From Hydractinia symbiolongicarpus (Eukaryota; Cnidaria; Hydrozoa; Anthoathecata; Hydractiniidae): a stretch of DNA of 64,000 nucleotides. The notes below the pieces were generated by a model, which did no database searches, was not told where the DNA came from, and was given only the letters and a program-made list of their open reading frames with translations. This document shows positions 27,801 through 39,800 of this stretch, in pieces (positions within the stretch are counted from its first letter, which is position 1; every line of letters begins with the position of its first letter). Position numbers and translations under genes: made by a program. The stretch spans positions 23,025,501-23,089,500 of the forward strand of contig NC_079878.1 in assembly GCF_029227915.1 (NCBI RefSeq), read 5' to 3'.

Positions 27801-30800
27801 ATGACAATAAAAACTCTACAAACTTCCACTTTCAATGAAGTTTTTTTATTGTCTCATTTAGATATTTTCTTTGTTTTGGTACTCAACTTTCCTCTGCTAC
27901 ATTTACTGGCTTTTCTCCAATATTGAATTAAAAAAGGGCAAAAAATGGAGGTCGGATAAAAAAAATCTGTCAAAAATTGTTAATCGGCAAAAAATATTAG
28001 CCACGGTATATCCTTACACTTCTCAGTACGTTCAATCCTTCTTTTATAGACGGTGGGAGTCCTGCAGTGGATGTGTTGTCGCTAAACAGAAAAAGCGTCA
28101 GTAGCAATGTAATTCGTCAGCACGGTAAGTCTATGGAAGAAGATGCTACTTACTCGAGAAGCTGATAACCAATATATTTCGATCGACACATCCCTAAAAA
28201 TGAACCAACATCTTTTTCTCTAAAAATAAGAAAAAAATATGGTCTCACATTAATATTGAAAAAAGACAAATTTGCTTGAATTTTTTTTATGACTGCTGGT
28301 ACATATTAAAATAGAAAAAGAATATATTTTTATCTCTATAATAATAACATTAGCACGCATATAGACACCCCTTCATTTACATGTTCCTCTAAAACATTAT
28401 AATCATGTGAAAACACAAATCTAAGACTTAATATTCAGGGTAATTTAAATCCAAATCAAAGGACGTTCCTTCTTTAATATCGTATCACCTTGATATAACT
28501 TTCTCGAGTTCTGCAGTTTAAATATGCTATAATTTTGCATTTGCAGAAATTAAACCCGTGAGCCAAAAAAACATTGTGCCGGACATGGTGGTGACAACAA
28601 AATGTTGATTTTTTGTTACTTCCGTTTTAGATCAAAAATATTAAATAAAAATCGCTCTGCTTTCCACAAAAAAAAGATACTGAACAAAGAATCTACACAA
28701 GAAGCAGGTATTAAAAGTGTTATGTCTACTTTCAGTCTCATTTTTTGTCTAAATTTGTTGGAAAATGAAAAATCTTTTTAGGCAAAAACTGTGTCAGAGT
28801 ACAAAGTATGCTGAGCATTATATAGGTTATCCATATTTGTATTTTCACAGCTAGTGTGACTTCAACTTTAGAAAATCATCGTTTTCGACAGTCAACAAAG
28901 TACCCGAAAATTTTTTATGAGCAAGACGTTACATGCTTTAACACAAGTTTTCGCTGAATATATTGTACCTGACTTTTGGACGCAAAAGTAAAACGTTCTC
29001 AACATAGTGATGTGATTGAGTGATTGGTGCTGGAACAAAATCAATGTCATCGTCATCTAGATCTACTGTTTTTCTTGGCTTTAAACGTTGTATTGACTCT
29101 TCTGACGGGGACGAGGGACGAAGTTGATGATGTTTTTCTGTTTCAATCGTATTAGCATGCTGCTCTCCAAACGAGGGTGTTAGACCAGCTTGTACCCGGG
29201 CCTCTTTCATTTTTACTTGGAGTTCTTTGAATCCTCCAAGTGTAAACTTAAAAAGAAAACAGGTCACTTGTTGATGCACAAAAAAATGTTTATGTCTGAA
29301 GGTGAATTTCCACTCAAAATCAAAACTGAACAAGATTAATAATATAATTTGAGTATTTATTTTGCTAATTATTCTTTTTAAATCCTGTCTGCGAGAAAAA
29401 TTAAATACATTTCAACTTTTTACGTTTGGATCCAACGGAAATTTTTATCAATCAATCCCTGAAGTAACAATTTTTCGGATCCCCATCCCAAATACATTAA
29501 AACGTTGAAAAAGCTTTTTAAGTGTTTCATCCGGTCACTCTATTTCTAAAATACAACAGGAGTTTTTTCTTGTCTGTCTCAACCCTGCTTTAACTTAAAA
29601 AAACAACTTCAACAACACAATATTGGATTTTTAAAAAAACTTACTAATATAACTTTCCACAAAAGTAGAAGAATCTTTTTGATAGGATAATGTGGACTCG
29701 AGCCTGCACAAAACTTTAATACCAAGTCGAACAAAATACATGCGAACGGTTGGCCATCATTAATGTCAACACAGCCGGCTGCCAATGAAAAATATGTTAC
29801 ATTTAACAAGAAATAATAAATTAATAGATGTGCTTATAACAACTTATAAAACAGGTCCTATAAAAAGTAATGTCGAAGTATGAACTTTTTGTGTATTTAT
29901 TTTAAGTGACAAACTAAAAGTGTACTTAAAATTAGATTTCTGGTTTAACCTTATTTCAAACAAATTCTACCTATGTCAAATATACTTTTATACAAGCATG
30001 CCTTTAGCGCAGGGTCATCTGTGTTGTGCGAATTTCCATTGTGGAAATACTACCTTTTCTTTTTCTAAACAATTTTCCTGCCACAGTTTCTCCTGCTTTT
30101 CAAATAAATAACATACCTAGTTCCTCTCGGAGCGATTCAGCAGTTGCTTGCAGTATGTCATCTGACTTTTCGAAATTGCGAATTATTTCAGTCATCATGT
30201 ACAATATATTTAAGTAAATCCTAAAATAGAAAACACAACAGGTTTATAAAAAAAATCATCCAGGAAAAAATCTTTAATTTTCATCTTTTGTAATTATTAT
30301 AATTGACTGTAAATATGAAACAAAAGTTCTGTTTTTTTTATACAGAAAATGACTATCATTTTACAGACAACATGAAGTTCATGCCAGGATAACTTTGGAC
30401 ATGAAATAAAGACAAAATAGAAATTTGTATGTAAAATCTTTCAAATGTTTTCCTTTATTAAGTTGTTTACTACTTATTCAGGTACCTTACAGAAACCTTC
30501 ATAAATTTATTGTATATTTTAAATGTTCTTGTAAATAAACTTTATTTGCATGCATCCATATATTTTGCAGATCATTCTCAAGCTTGCTTATGCGTTACAG
30601 GTTCTGTCATGGTATATAAGGAATGGTATTGCACGAAACGTATTGTACCTTCAGTTTGGATTTTTATATTTCAATGAAAATAATTAGACAGCATTTCGGT
30701 ACAACTGCACTCTAAATTGGTACTAGTCTCCTTGTTAACACACACATACACTTATATATTTTAAAGGTGCCAGAGGATTACTGCAAAAAATAGATGAAAA

Positions 30801-33800
30801 AAAAAACTAAAATAAATACAGGCATACAGCAAACGAACAGATATGGAACATTCACATAGTGATAACATAACAAGAATTGTCTTTATGTATATATAAGTTT
30901 TTATTTTCCATTTGTTTAAATAAACATGTGCATAGGTTGACCATCTGCAATTGGAGCTTAAGAATTCTTCTGACTTATATTAGGTTAAGGTTCACAAGAC
31001 AAAGTTACAAAATAATAACAAAAGTTGCCTTAGATCGATGCTGTCTGCAATTGATATTGATGGTTTTTGCATTGCTAACTGTACTGCTTCGGGATTTCTA
31101 AATAAGAGAAAAGTAAACAAACAAACAGATCATTATCCAGTCTAAAGCAACGCTCTCCATCTTATTTTAAGTAATGCAAACATACTCCGCTTCCATGACA
31201 AGCAACTGTTGCACGCATGAATAGACACCACATTTGTATAGTATCATGGCATTTTCCTTCATCTATAAACAGCAATATAATTAAACAGAAACAGATGCCA
31301 CAGAGTACTTTATAACTTATAAATAACTCAATAGGATTGCGCTAACATACCATAGCCGTGCATTCATTAAAATCTTCCTGGTCCCTGTACATTCCTAATT
31401 TGATAATAAGAAGGGTAATAATTTATAACAAATGCACTAGGTCAACTATATTAAAAAATTTATTGTCGAACCAGTATTTAGGATGTCATAAAGTAATTCT
31501 GTCACGTTTACATTCCTTTTTCACTGGAAGATAATACATCAATGTCTTTCATACGGAAAAAAACTTTGAATTTTCATATAAGATTTAAATATCCACCAAA
31601 TTCTGGATTATTAATAACAAACAACAATCATCCTTTTTAATTCTGTAATATAGTAATTGTTTTAAAGTAGGGTATTAGATTTTAAAATACCTTGGGCTAA
31701 ATACAGTAATGTCCGAGATGCTATCCTTCGTTCTTCAATGTCAACAACCTCTAATTTTTCCAGTACATAAAATATAAAACCTCTTTTTTGCACCAATTCC
31801 ATATCACACCACAACACAGTTTCTAAGAGATAAATAAAGTTACCTATACTACAGTTATACAATACCACATGAAGCAACAATTTCTAAAAAGTAAAAAGTT
31901 TTTATGGGTAAATGTTTCAATGACAATGGTGAAGCAATTTTTGATAATATAACACAAAACATTCTAAAACCATGAAGAAGTTTTTAAACCATACCATTTT
32001 TCATATATTCAGTAAAAGATGTCTGAAATGCACTGGCATTCTCTTTGAATTCATCTTCTTCAGTGTAACTGTACAGCTCTAAAGAAAAAGGGGGTTAGAA
32101 TTCGAATCTTTCAATCTAGATTTCTGGAACTTCTAGACATGGAAAAGACATTATCTTTCTTGATCAGTACAATAAAAAATAATATTTCTCTTGACTTGGA
32201 CAACAGGAATAAATATAGTGTAATTTTACAATAACGAATCAAACTTGTCAGAGCCCTACAGTAAAATTATCTTCAAAATTATGCATAAAAAGAAAGTTAC
32301 TCAACTAAACTCAAACCTATTAGGTTATACACACAAGAAACTACAAACCTGACAATTCATCTTGTAAAGAATCGGTATCATTGTATTGAAAATTCAAAAG
32401 AGGTGCATCTGGCTGAGTCTAGAAAGAAAGAAGGAATAAAATCACAAATAAATAAGATGTGCAACTGATAATGTAATTATGCATGTGTATACAGAGATCA
32501 GTGACATATCTAGATTTTTTGGGGGATAACAGACTGCCAGAGAAAAAAATGCATGGGGCAGTACTGCAACACTGTGTTAAAAAACACATTAGGCATGCAC
32601 ATGTTTTTATTTACCTTTCTGAAGATCTGAAAATGCAGACTATTTCAAAAGAGGATAAATTTCACTATACTGGAAAACTTACACTCACAAACAGGACTAT
32701 ACTTGCAGATCCATACACACTGCAGACTGGTGAATGGAGTGACAATATTTTACTACTTCAAAATAAAAATTATGTTGATTTGTACGTATATATTTGATTC
32801 ACACATGAGTTAATTCACACGTTAAGTCACTTAAAGCACACAAATCCTTTAAGGTTTTCAAATTTTACCTTATCTGGGCATGTACAAAAAGTGTATTGTC
32901 ACTGTTCTAACACAACTATGGACACTAGCCAACTGTCAAAAGACGAGTTGACATGTTTGCATTTGGAATGGCCCATCTATGACTGGCCTGGGCCAAGTTT
33001 GGACAAATGTTTGCAAATTTGTGTTAAGTTGGTACAGGCTCAACTATTGACAAAGGTATCTCCTGCTTTTAAAAACTGTGTCATCAGATGGGACAAACTT
33101 AACTGTACACAAAGGACTCTGGCAATTTTAAATAATGTGTTATTAAGATGGGACAGACCTAACTATTGGAAAACAATTCTCATGTTTAACTATTGACAAA
33201 GGCCTAACTATTGACAAATGACACTTGTGCTTTTTAAAATTGTACCAAAGAAAGGGGCAGGTTTAACTATTGACACTTTTAACATGGGTTAGTCTGAAGA
33301 CTCCCAGACTAAAGTTAAAACTTGTAACATGGGCAACACACTATATTGACAAATAAATTTGATACATGGGCCACGGCCGTACAGCGTTTGACTCATGTCC
33401 AAGTGGTTTTAGGTTTGATCGCCAACTAAGGATGTTGTCCAGTTGGGCAAGAATTTCAAAAGGTTTCTGAAGCTCAAATAGGAGCCTAAAGATTCCAGAA
33501 CTGCCTTTGTGAACTACCACCGAAAATAATTAAAAAGGCCTATTGCTTGGAACTGGTGGAACTGATCACATAAAATATGAATTAACACATAATATATACT
33601 TCTTTAAATCATAGTCATAAGTCTCTTTTTCTTAAATAAATAACAAAATATTTCAATTGTGGCTACCCCAGCCAAAATCGATTCTGCCTCTCAAATTACG
33701 TAGTAGGTCAAGTTGCAATAATTCCATCAAAGATTACATTAATATATAGCTTGAAAAATAGCTAGCTAGCTCTCTTTATAAATATAACATTACATTTTAA

Positions 33801-34988
33801 TGAGCTGAATGTTACATCTTGATATCTGAGTTATAATTATTCAGCTAGTCATTATGCACATAACAATCCAGGTAAACACATCTCCAATCATGCAAAAAAG
33901 TCTCTAACTGCTTTTAAAAATGCATTTGCTGAAATGGTCTTTACTACTTTAAAAAATGCATCTGGTCTTGCACCAAGAATTGCCGAGTAGTGTTTGCTCC
34001 ACAACAAACTTGTAATGCATAACTCAATTTAAACTCAGCTAGCTATATACAACAATATGCCAGAAAAAAGTTGCAGCAGTTCAGTTTTTTCACTTTATTG
34101 GAGTTAGTTTACGTTAAATACAAGGTCTTGTTGAATGCAAACTCCTTTTAACGTCATGTGGCAAGTTGGTCCTGGCCTGTCAATTGACAGGGCAGCATGT
34201 CAAAAGATTGGCAACTGTGTCTAAAGATGGTCCGTCTTGTCTTTAGACTAGCCTTGTTTTAAGTTGGGACAGAATATCACCACTTAAAGAAAAGGAATTC
34301 TGCACAAAACGGATGCATTCATTCTGTAAATTGCACCTGTATAACAGGGTAAGTATATATATTTATTGTCTTTTTGTTGTAGTGACCATACAAATATTAT
34401 CAATTATTACAATATCAACTCAATTCCTATGCTTGGTTTGGCTTGGTTCAGCTTGCAGTCATGCTTTGTTGCATAAAATTTAGGGATCTGGTTAGTTTCT
34501 TAAGTAGGAACAACTGCTTTTAAGGACGCATGGTTACAAGAAAAGAATGGACACCTAGCTAATTCTAAGATATGCCACCAATTTTGGGTGCCTGGTAAAA
34601 GGGGTTGCAAGGGGTGTGTGTTGCACCATGATAAAGTGTTGTCTTAAAAGTTTAGGCGGCTACTTCGAGAAACTGTTTTGTCACACAATGAATAGAAATG
34701 AAATTGAACTATGCATTATTGACTCGATTTCTGCTTGATATATTATCGTTTAGAAGATAAATAAGCAGAAATGAGAGGGAGGGGTAGCTAATGTAACTGA
34801 AATAAAATGGCGAAACTTCATGCTAAGCTTACATCTGAATCTTTTCTTTGCCTTCTCATTATTTCCCTTAACCTTGGAACACTTCTTCTACCCTCTTCCT
34901 GGGGAGGCTTCTCAGGAGAAGGTGGAGGAATACTATCATTGTTTTCTTCGTTTGTGGTAGAAGATTTCACTGTCAAATCATCCGCCAT
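24823..34988 (-). CDS. STRIP1: STRIP (FAM40 family) striatin-interacting protein, complete, 23 exons
   Basis: Exons: 34988-34833, 32418-32349, 32078-31995, 31822-31691, 31394-31351, 31262-31186, 31097-31029, 30220-30117, 29778-29645, 29246-28969, 28219-28154, 28081-28018, 27553-27482, 27320-27246, 27056-26959, 26679-26628, 26523-26449, 26282-26182, 26097-26031, 25921-25814, 25560-25477, 25301-25181, 25097-24823. Phases agree at every junction and give 2,406 nt (801 codons plus TGA), close to the roughly 830 residues of vertebrate STRIP1/2. Family-matching segments in order include RRQRKDSD, ELYSYTE, PSISIADSIDL, PHYPIKKILLLLWK, FTLGGFKELQ, LLPNLPQYM, QHLVFANCIPLVLKFFNQN, FCWRNLFSCINLLRIL, MLVVFKSAPILKRALK, KIRHRLNDDWAFAN and LQPVDNDLHSVLSQ. 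These cover the N1221-like N-terminal and DUF3402-like C-terminal regions. Residues about 291-383 hold an acidic, Ser/Pro-rich linker with a DDDD run. STRIP proteins are cytoplasmic scaffolds of STRIPAK (PP2A, striatin, Mob4, GCKIII kinases), affecting Hippo signalling and the cytoskeleton. There is one gene here; STRIP1/2 are vertebrate duplicates. Confidence 0.95.
25590..25815 (+). repeat. ACA/ACG trinucleotide-rich tract in STRIP intron 20
   Basis: About 200 bp of imperfect CAA/ACA/GAC trinucleotides lie between STRIP exons 20 and 21. They produce long Thr-rich and Val-rich open frames on the two strands that are artefacts of the repeat. The tract ends right at the donor of exon 20 (25814). 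Confidence 0.8.
31027..31028 (-). other. GC splice donor of STRIP exon 7
   Basis: The exon ends CTAAG and is followed by GCAACT instead of GT. Splicing here gives SIDLR joined to IYLNILYMMTE, which aligns gap-free with STRIP family proteins, and the downstream acceptor is a normal AG at 30221-30222. No in-frame GT donor alternative exists nearby: the next GT (after TTATTTT) would bring a TAA in the following exon. Confidence 0.85.
32885..33360. repeat. AACTATTGACAAA-rich repeat in STRIP intron 1
   Basis: The sequence AACTATTGACAAA or a close variant recurs about seven times over 470 bp, mixed with GATGGGACA(A/G)AC(C/T)TAACT units and CTGGCCTGGGCCAA. A second block at about 34155-34275 carries related words (GCAAGTTGGTCCTGGCC, TCAATTGACA). 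It is probably a degenerate non-autonomous transposon with internal repeats. It makes a 101-codon frame (32891-33196) that I do not consider a gene. Confidence 0.5.
33363..33510 (+). mobile_element. possible degenerate tRNA-derived SINE
   Basis: GTTTGACTCATGTCCAAGTGG followed by TTAGGTTTGATCGCC resembles worn A- and B-box sequences spaced somewhat closer than in a tRNA. It lies within STRIP intron 1 and no second copy was found in the window, so support is weak. Confidence 0.3.
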
Positions 34989-35736
34989 TTTCAAATTTTG
35001 GAATAGAATTTTAAATTTCATGCGTCTTTTACAGAAAATCAAAACAGCCAAAGTCTCCCGCGAAAGGAGAAGAGAGAAGAAGACATCAACATGTAAAATT
35101 TAGGTAAAATTTCTTTCCCTTTCTTTTACTAATTTTAACTAGGTAAATATGAAAGCAACATAAAGATGTTAGTCATTCGCTACTTAAGGAAACTAAGCAA
35201 AAGTATATAGATTAGTTGAGAATGTTTACAAAGTTCCGTTTTAGCTAGCTATAGCTCGCGCATCCTGCTGATGTGTTTATTTCCATGTGAGATCCACTGG
35301 AACTAATTCTAAAGGCTATTTTATGATTAAAATGGTTGCAATACTTGCAAACGTGCCAAATGGCTGCTTTAAACATCGTCATGTATCTTTTTCTATTGGT
35401 TAAAATGTAGGCACAAAATTATGAAAACTTGGTGAAGTAAACTAACAGAAGATCTATGATGGAGAGGAGAGTACGTATTATGACGAAAAGGTTTTTCTTA
35501 AGAACGACGCGCAAGATTTTTTATGTGATCGGTTTTTTGTTATTGATAGGCCTGTTTAAATGAGCATGTTTTCTTTAAAATTGTATAATTTTTCATGTGT
35601 CGTTAAATCTATAGGTAGATTAATAATTGCAGGGATGTGAAACTGCAAGTTGGGAAGTTCTTAAGCAACAACGTTGTTGTGTATAATTAATTTTGGTTTT
35701 TTAATTTTTTTTCCAAGTTATCTTGTTACTTTATAT
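34989..35736. promoter_or_regulatory. divergent intergenic region between STRIP and HAUS2
   Basis: STRIP starts leftward at 34988 and HAUS2 coding starts rightward at 36858. An AG|GTAAAA donor-like site at 35102-35105 and an acceptor-like TTGTTGTAG ending at 36826 could bracket a HAUS2 5' UTR intron, which would place its transcription start next to that of STRIP. This is inferred from position and splice consensus only. Confidence 0.35.
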
Positions 35737-36450
35737 TGTTCTGCCCAGATTGCGAAAAAGACCTGTTTACAACCGGGACAGCCGGATTATGTACGCACGG
35801 TCCGATTATGTTTTTTTTGCACTGTTATGTCGTGGTGACCGGATTATGAACGCTGATATAAATAGCTGGGAGACAGGCTGTGATTGGCATTTTCTTCAAG
35901 CTTTTGTAAATTAAACATTCTCTGGAAGATAGAACACCCCTAAAAACTAGACATGGCGAAATAAAAAAGTGTCGACGTAATTCTTAGTATAAACTACCCT
36001 TGTAGTAAATACATTTCAACATAATATACTTTGAAGCAACTAAATTTCACGGAACCTAAATTATTCTTTTTGCGGGAATTAATTTTGGTGAAAAGTTATT
36101 AAACTTGCGAATCCTAAAATTTAGTATTTGCCACGAATGATATAAAAGCAGTCAGCCCCAATTATATTTGTGTTATTTAAGTCCTATAATTGTCGAATAA
36201 TATTTGACTGTCATACATAAGTCGGCCTGCCCCGATTATGTTCGTTCTATAATAAGTGAGAAATAATATTACACTGTCGTATATAAACTGCCCAGATTAT
36301 GTTCCTTTTATAAGTGCCAAATAATATTTTTTGAGTAATAAGCCGGCCTGTCCCGATTATGTTGCCCTGATTATGTATTTTCTGCCCTGTTCTTAACCGG
36401 GGCAAGCTGCCGTACTTAATCAGGCCAATGTTCATTATCCGGGCAGAACA
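35737..36450. mobile_element. 714-bp non-autonomous DNA transposon with 10-bp TIRs
   Basis: TGTTCTGCCC at 35737-35746 is perfectly inverted by GGGCAGAACA at 36441-36450. The flanks are identical ATAT tetranucleotides (35733-35736 and 36451-36454), which read as a target-site duplication. Inside, the word GATTATG, usually preceded by a C/G-rich CC or CG, recurs about seven times towards both ends, as expected of subterminal repeats. There is no transposase frame. The superfamily was not identified; a TTAA-type piggyBac element is excluded by the target site. Confidence 0.8.
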
Positions 36451-36504
36451 ATATGCTACTTTGTTCTCACCCTAAGTTTTACAGATAGTCTCCAAGATAA
36501 TTTC

Positions 36505-36757
36505 GAATATAAAAATCGTTTCATACCGTGACATATTTTAATTAACATGACTTGCCATAGGAATTTTGAAACGATTTTAAAATAACATTTTTTAATGAAA
36601 TTGTTTCCAATACACGGAAATCGTTTCATTAATTTTTTGTTTGGTTTTAAAACGAATTATAAAACAGGCCTGGAAAATTGGCGGAAGGGATCGTTTCGTT
36701 TCCGCTACGTTTTCATGAATCAATAAAAACAGTAACGATCAATCGTTTCCTTGGACA

Positions 36758-36788
<31 letters not shown>

Positions 36789-36790
36789 TA
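36505..36790. repeat. GAAACGAT motif cluster and (AT)n microsatellite
   Basis: ATCGTTTC or its complement GAAACGAT, with near variants, recurs about seven times between 36505 and 36750. A run of AT dinucleotides follows at about 36765-36790. The cluster lies immediately upstream of the first HAUS2 coding exon. Confidence 0.6.
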
Positions 36791-36857
36791 ATAGACAGTA
36801 TTATTTTGTTTTATATGTTGTTGTAGATCTCATGCATAACAGAAACTTGGATAAAGA

Positions 36858-39800
36858 ATGACAAGTAACCCATGGGAAGGAGACCCAGCCTTCATAAATT
36901 TGGGAGGCTTAAAACATATCTTAGACACATACAAAAGATTTTCAACTTCTTCATCACAGGTTAGTATACAGTAAAAAAACAACACTCTTATTTATTTCAA
37001 ATAACATTTATTTTAAACAATTAATTATAAGCTGTTTTAAATTTTAACGTTCATCAGCACATTCAAGTTCTGAAAATGCGTAATTTTTATAAATATATGT
37101 TGTTTTAAATTAATTTTAAACATTTCTGTTTTATTTCTTAGATATATACTTTCACATTTCTGCAAAATGTGAAGAATTGTGACATTTTGTTTTAGGGGAC
37201 ACATATATGTATTGAATTTCTTCCTTGTCTATATGCATCCTTATAGGCAACAGCACCCTTCTCTGAAAGGAAGTCATAAAACGTCATCTTCTCCCCTTTT
37301 CAAGACCTCTTAACACCTTGTTCATTTCTGTTGTGTAGAAATATATTAGTTTCCTCACATATGCTCTACTCAGTTGTTTTAAGTAAAATACCCTCCCCCA
37401 ACACACACACACATTTGTCTTCCCCATCTTAAACAGGGTTCCCACGCCTCCTAAAAAATCCTAAAAAAATAAAATCCTCTTAAATAATTCTAAAATATTC
37501 TAAAATTTCCTGATTTTTAGCAAATACTCCTAAAAATCTCCTAAATTTTTTAGAGAACAATAATGAAACTCCATTTGTAAAATGGATTTTTTTGTGAAAT
37601 ATAAGTCAAAAATATTTATGTTCTGCATCAGTTATCCTAGATCACTATAACTTATTTATCTAATAAATCTTCCGTCTGCGAATCTTTCCCTAATTCAAAT
37701 TCTCCTAAAATCTCCTAAATTTTTGTCTGTCGTTACCCTGCTTATTGAAAAAATATCCTCAAAAAACAGCTAAAATCCTTCTAAGTTCTCCTAAATATCC
37801 TAAAAAAGTTACTTGTAAGATTAGTGGAAACCCTGTTGAAGCATCTATATTTTTCAACCACCTCATTCCCACACCCTTCTGTTGGACCTTATGCCCCATG
37901 ACATCAAGTTTTTGGGATTGATATGTAACCTGTATGTGCAGTATATGGAGTGGTACGTATATGTGTGCCATGTAAAATATGCATTGTCACAATCTTTTCT
38001 TTAGTGCAGTGGAGGTGAGAAGAATTCTTCAGTGGAATATTTTGACTCGTTGAGAAATATAACAAAGCTAAATCGAGAACAGACCAAGGTAATTTCCACT
38101 TTATTTGGCCAAAATTAACTTTATTGTGTTCAGAGGTGGGAATTGATAACTTTATTCGAGCTGTGAGTTGGTAAGATCTCGCGTTCTCGTTTTTAATTTT
38201 CATGTTTTTATGTAAATTTTTGTGGTTGATAACTGTCCAGGCTGGAATTGAATTACAATCTCATCGCCTGTATGAAGAATTCTATAATATTCTAAACACA
38301 GATGTACTTGGTAAGTATGAAATCAATCATTTTGTTAAAAATATGTACATCGTGTTAAGGGATATATTAGCAGTTTTCAAATATTCCAAAAGTTTGTCTC
38401 GCAAAATTAGTGTCACTTTCTTAATGAATGACCTGAACGGAATGTCCTGATAGCAAAATTGCACGAAAACTAGGATTTTGAATTTGGCTGATTTTTAATT
38501 AAAGACGAGATCAACAATATTTTCTACCACTTGGAATAATATTCTGATACTTTGATATTACCGATTGTCTCCTGAAACATTTTTTCCCTTTTTTTTTCGA
38601 AATAATTTTTCACTTCGAGCACTGTCGGTGTCTTTGAACTTTAAACTCAAAGAAGAAAATTTATTGATATGTAAGTTTATCTTGTTTGTGGTTTTAAGTG
38701 GATTACTACCGCAAATTTTAAACTCATGGAATGTGTTTACTACGGTTTGAAGTTAACAACCTCTTAAAAACACTCAAACTCACTTAAAACCCTGGTGCAA
38801 ACTAAGCTTAATGTGTTCCGTTTAAATTTTGAGTGTGTGATACGTCGTGAATATGTGTATGCGAGGAGGACACTAATAACAATTTTTTATGCTGCATATA
38901 TTTTTCATTAAACACGACAGGGTTTATTTCAAATTTCGATTTTTGGTGAGGCGTTTAGAATTAGAATTGTTTTTTTGCATTTTTAATAGATGTGGTCGAG
39001 AAAACATGGTATATGCTAATAATTTAAATGATATCTGTAAAATAAACCACTTTAAGAGTTCTTATTCTCCCTACTTTTAAATTTCCAGTTTGCGCAGTAA
39101 TTTTAACAATGCTATAAACCCCTTAACTTTTCGATAATTTCAGATGGTATGATATCAATGGTAGACTTTTTGTCCCAACATTTACAACAAATCATCGATC
39201 ACAAGCACCTCATTGTGGATCGTTTGCAAAAACCTTTTGTTGGGGAATATATGACTGTAGATGTTGACTACCATAGGTAACAATAATCTCTTTTTAGTAG
39301 TCGTTAGCCCGTGGAAAATCCACCGGTTCGCCCGTCCTTTTTATACCGCATTGCGTGCTTTTCGCTATTGCGCAGCTAAGCTACCATTTTGCGTGACAGA
39401 CAGACAGACAGACAGACGTATACGGGAATTGTAATATAGATAGTGATTTATTATTTTTTGTATTACAAATTTTTCTATTGTTTTCTTTTTGTAACAGAGC
39501 TCGCCTCTTTATTTTACTCGAGCTCAACCCCCTTTTTTGTCCCCATAGATATTACATCACTTGCTCTACAGGTTTTCACAAGCATAGGCCATACAATTTC
39601 TTTTGTTATTTATTGAATCTGAAAAAATCTTTAATTTTTGTTCAATAAAAGTTTTCCTATACGGTTTTATAACAAAGACAAGAATTTGTATCCAAAAATA
39701 ATCTTGGGAATATTAAAACTGCGGAGCTGCGAGTGCTCACAAATTAAGTCATGTGTAACTTGTACTAATTATATATTTCAGTGACGTTTGTGAATTTTTC

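Noticed and set aside
32483-32797. 104-codon plus-strand gene inside STRIP
   Set aside because: It lies in STRIP intron 1 on the opposite strand, with no homology.
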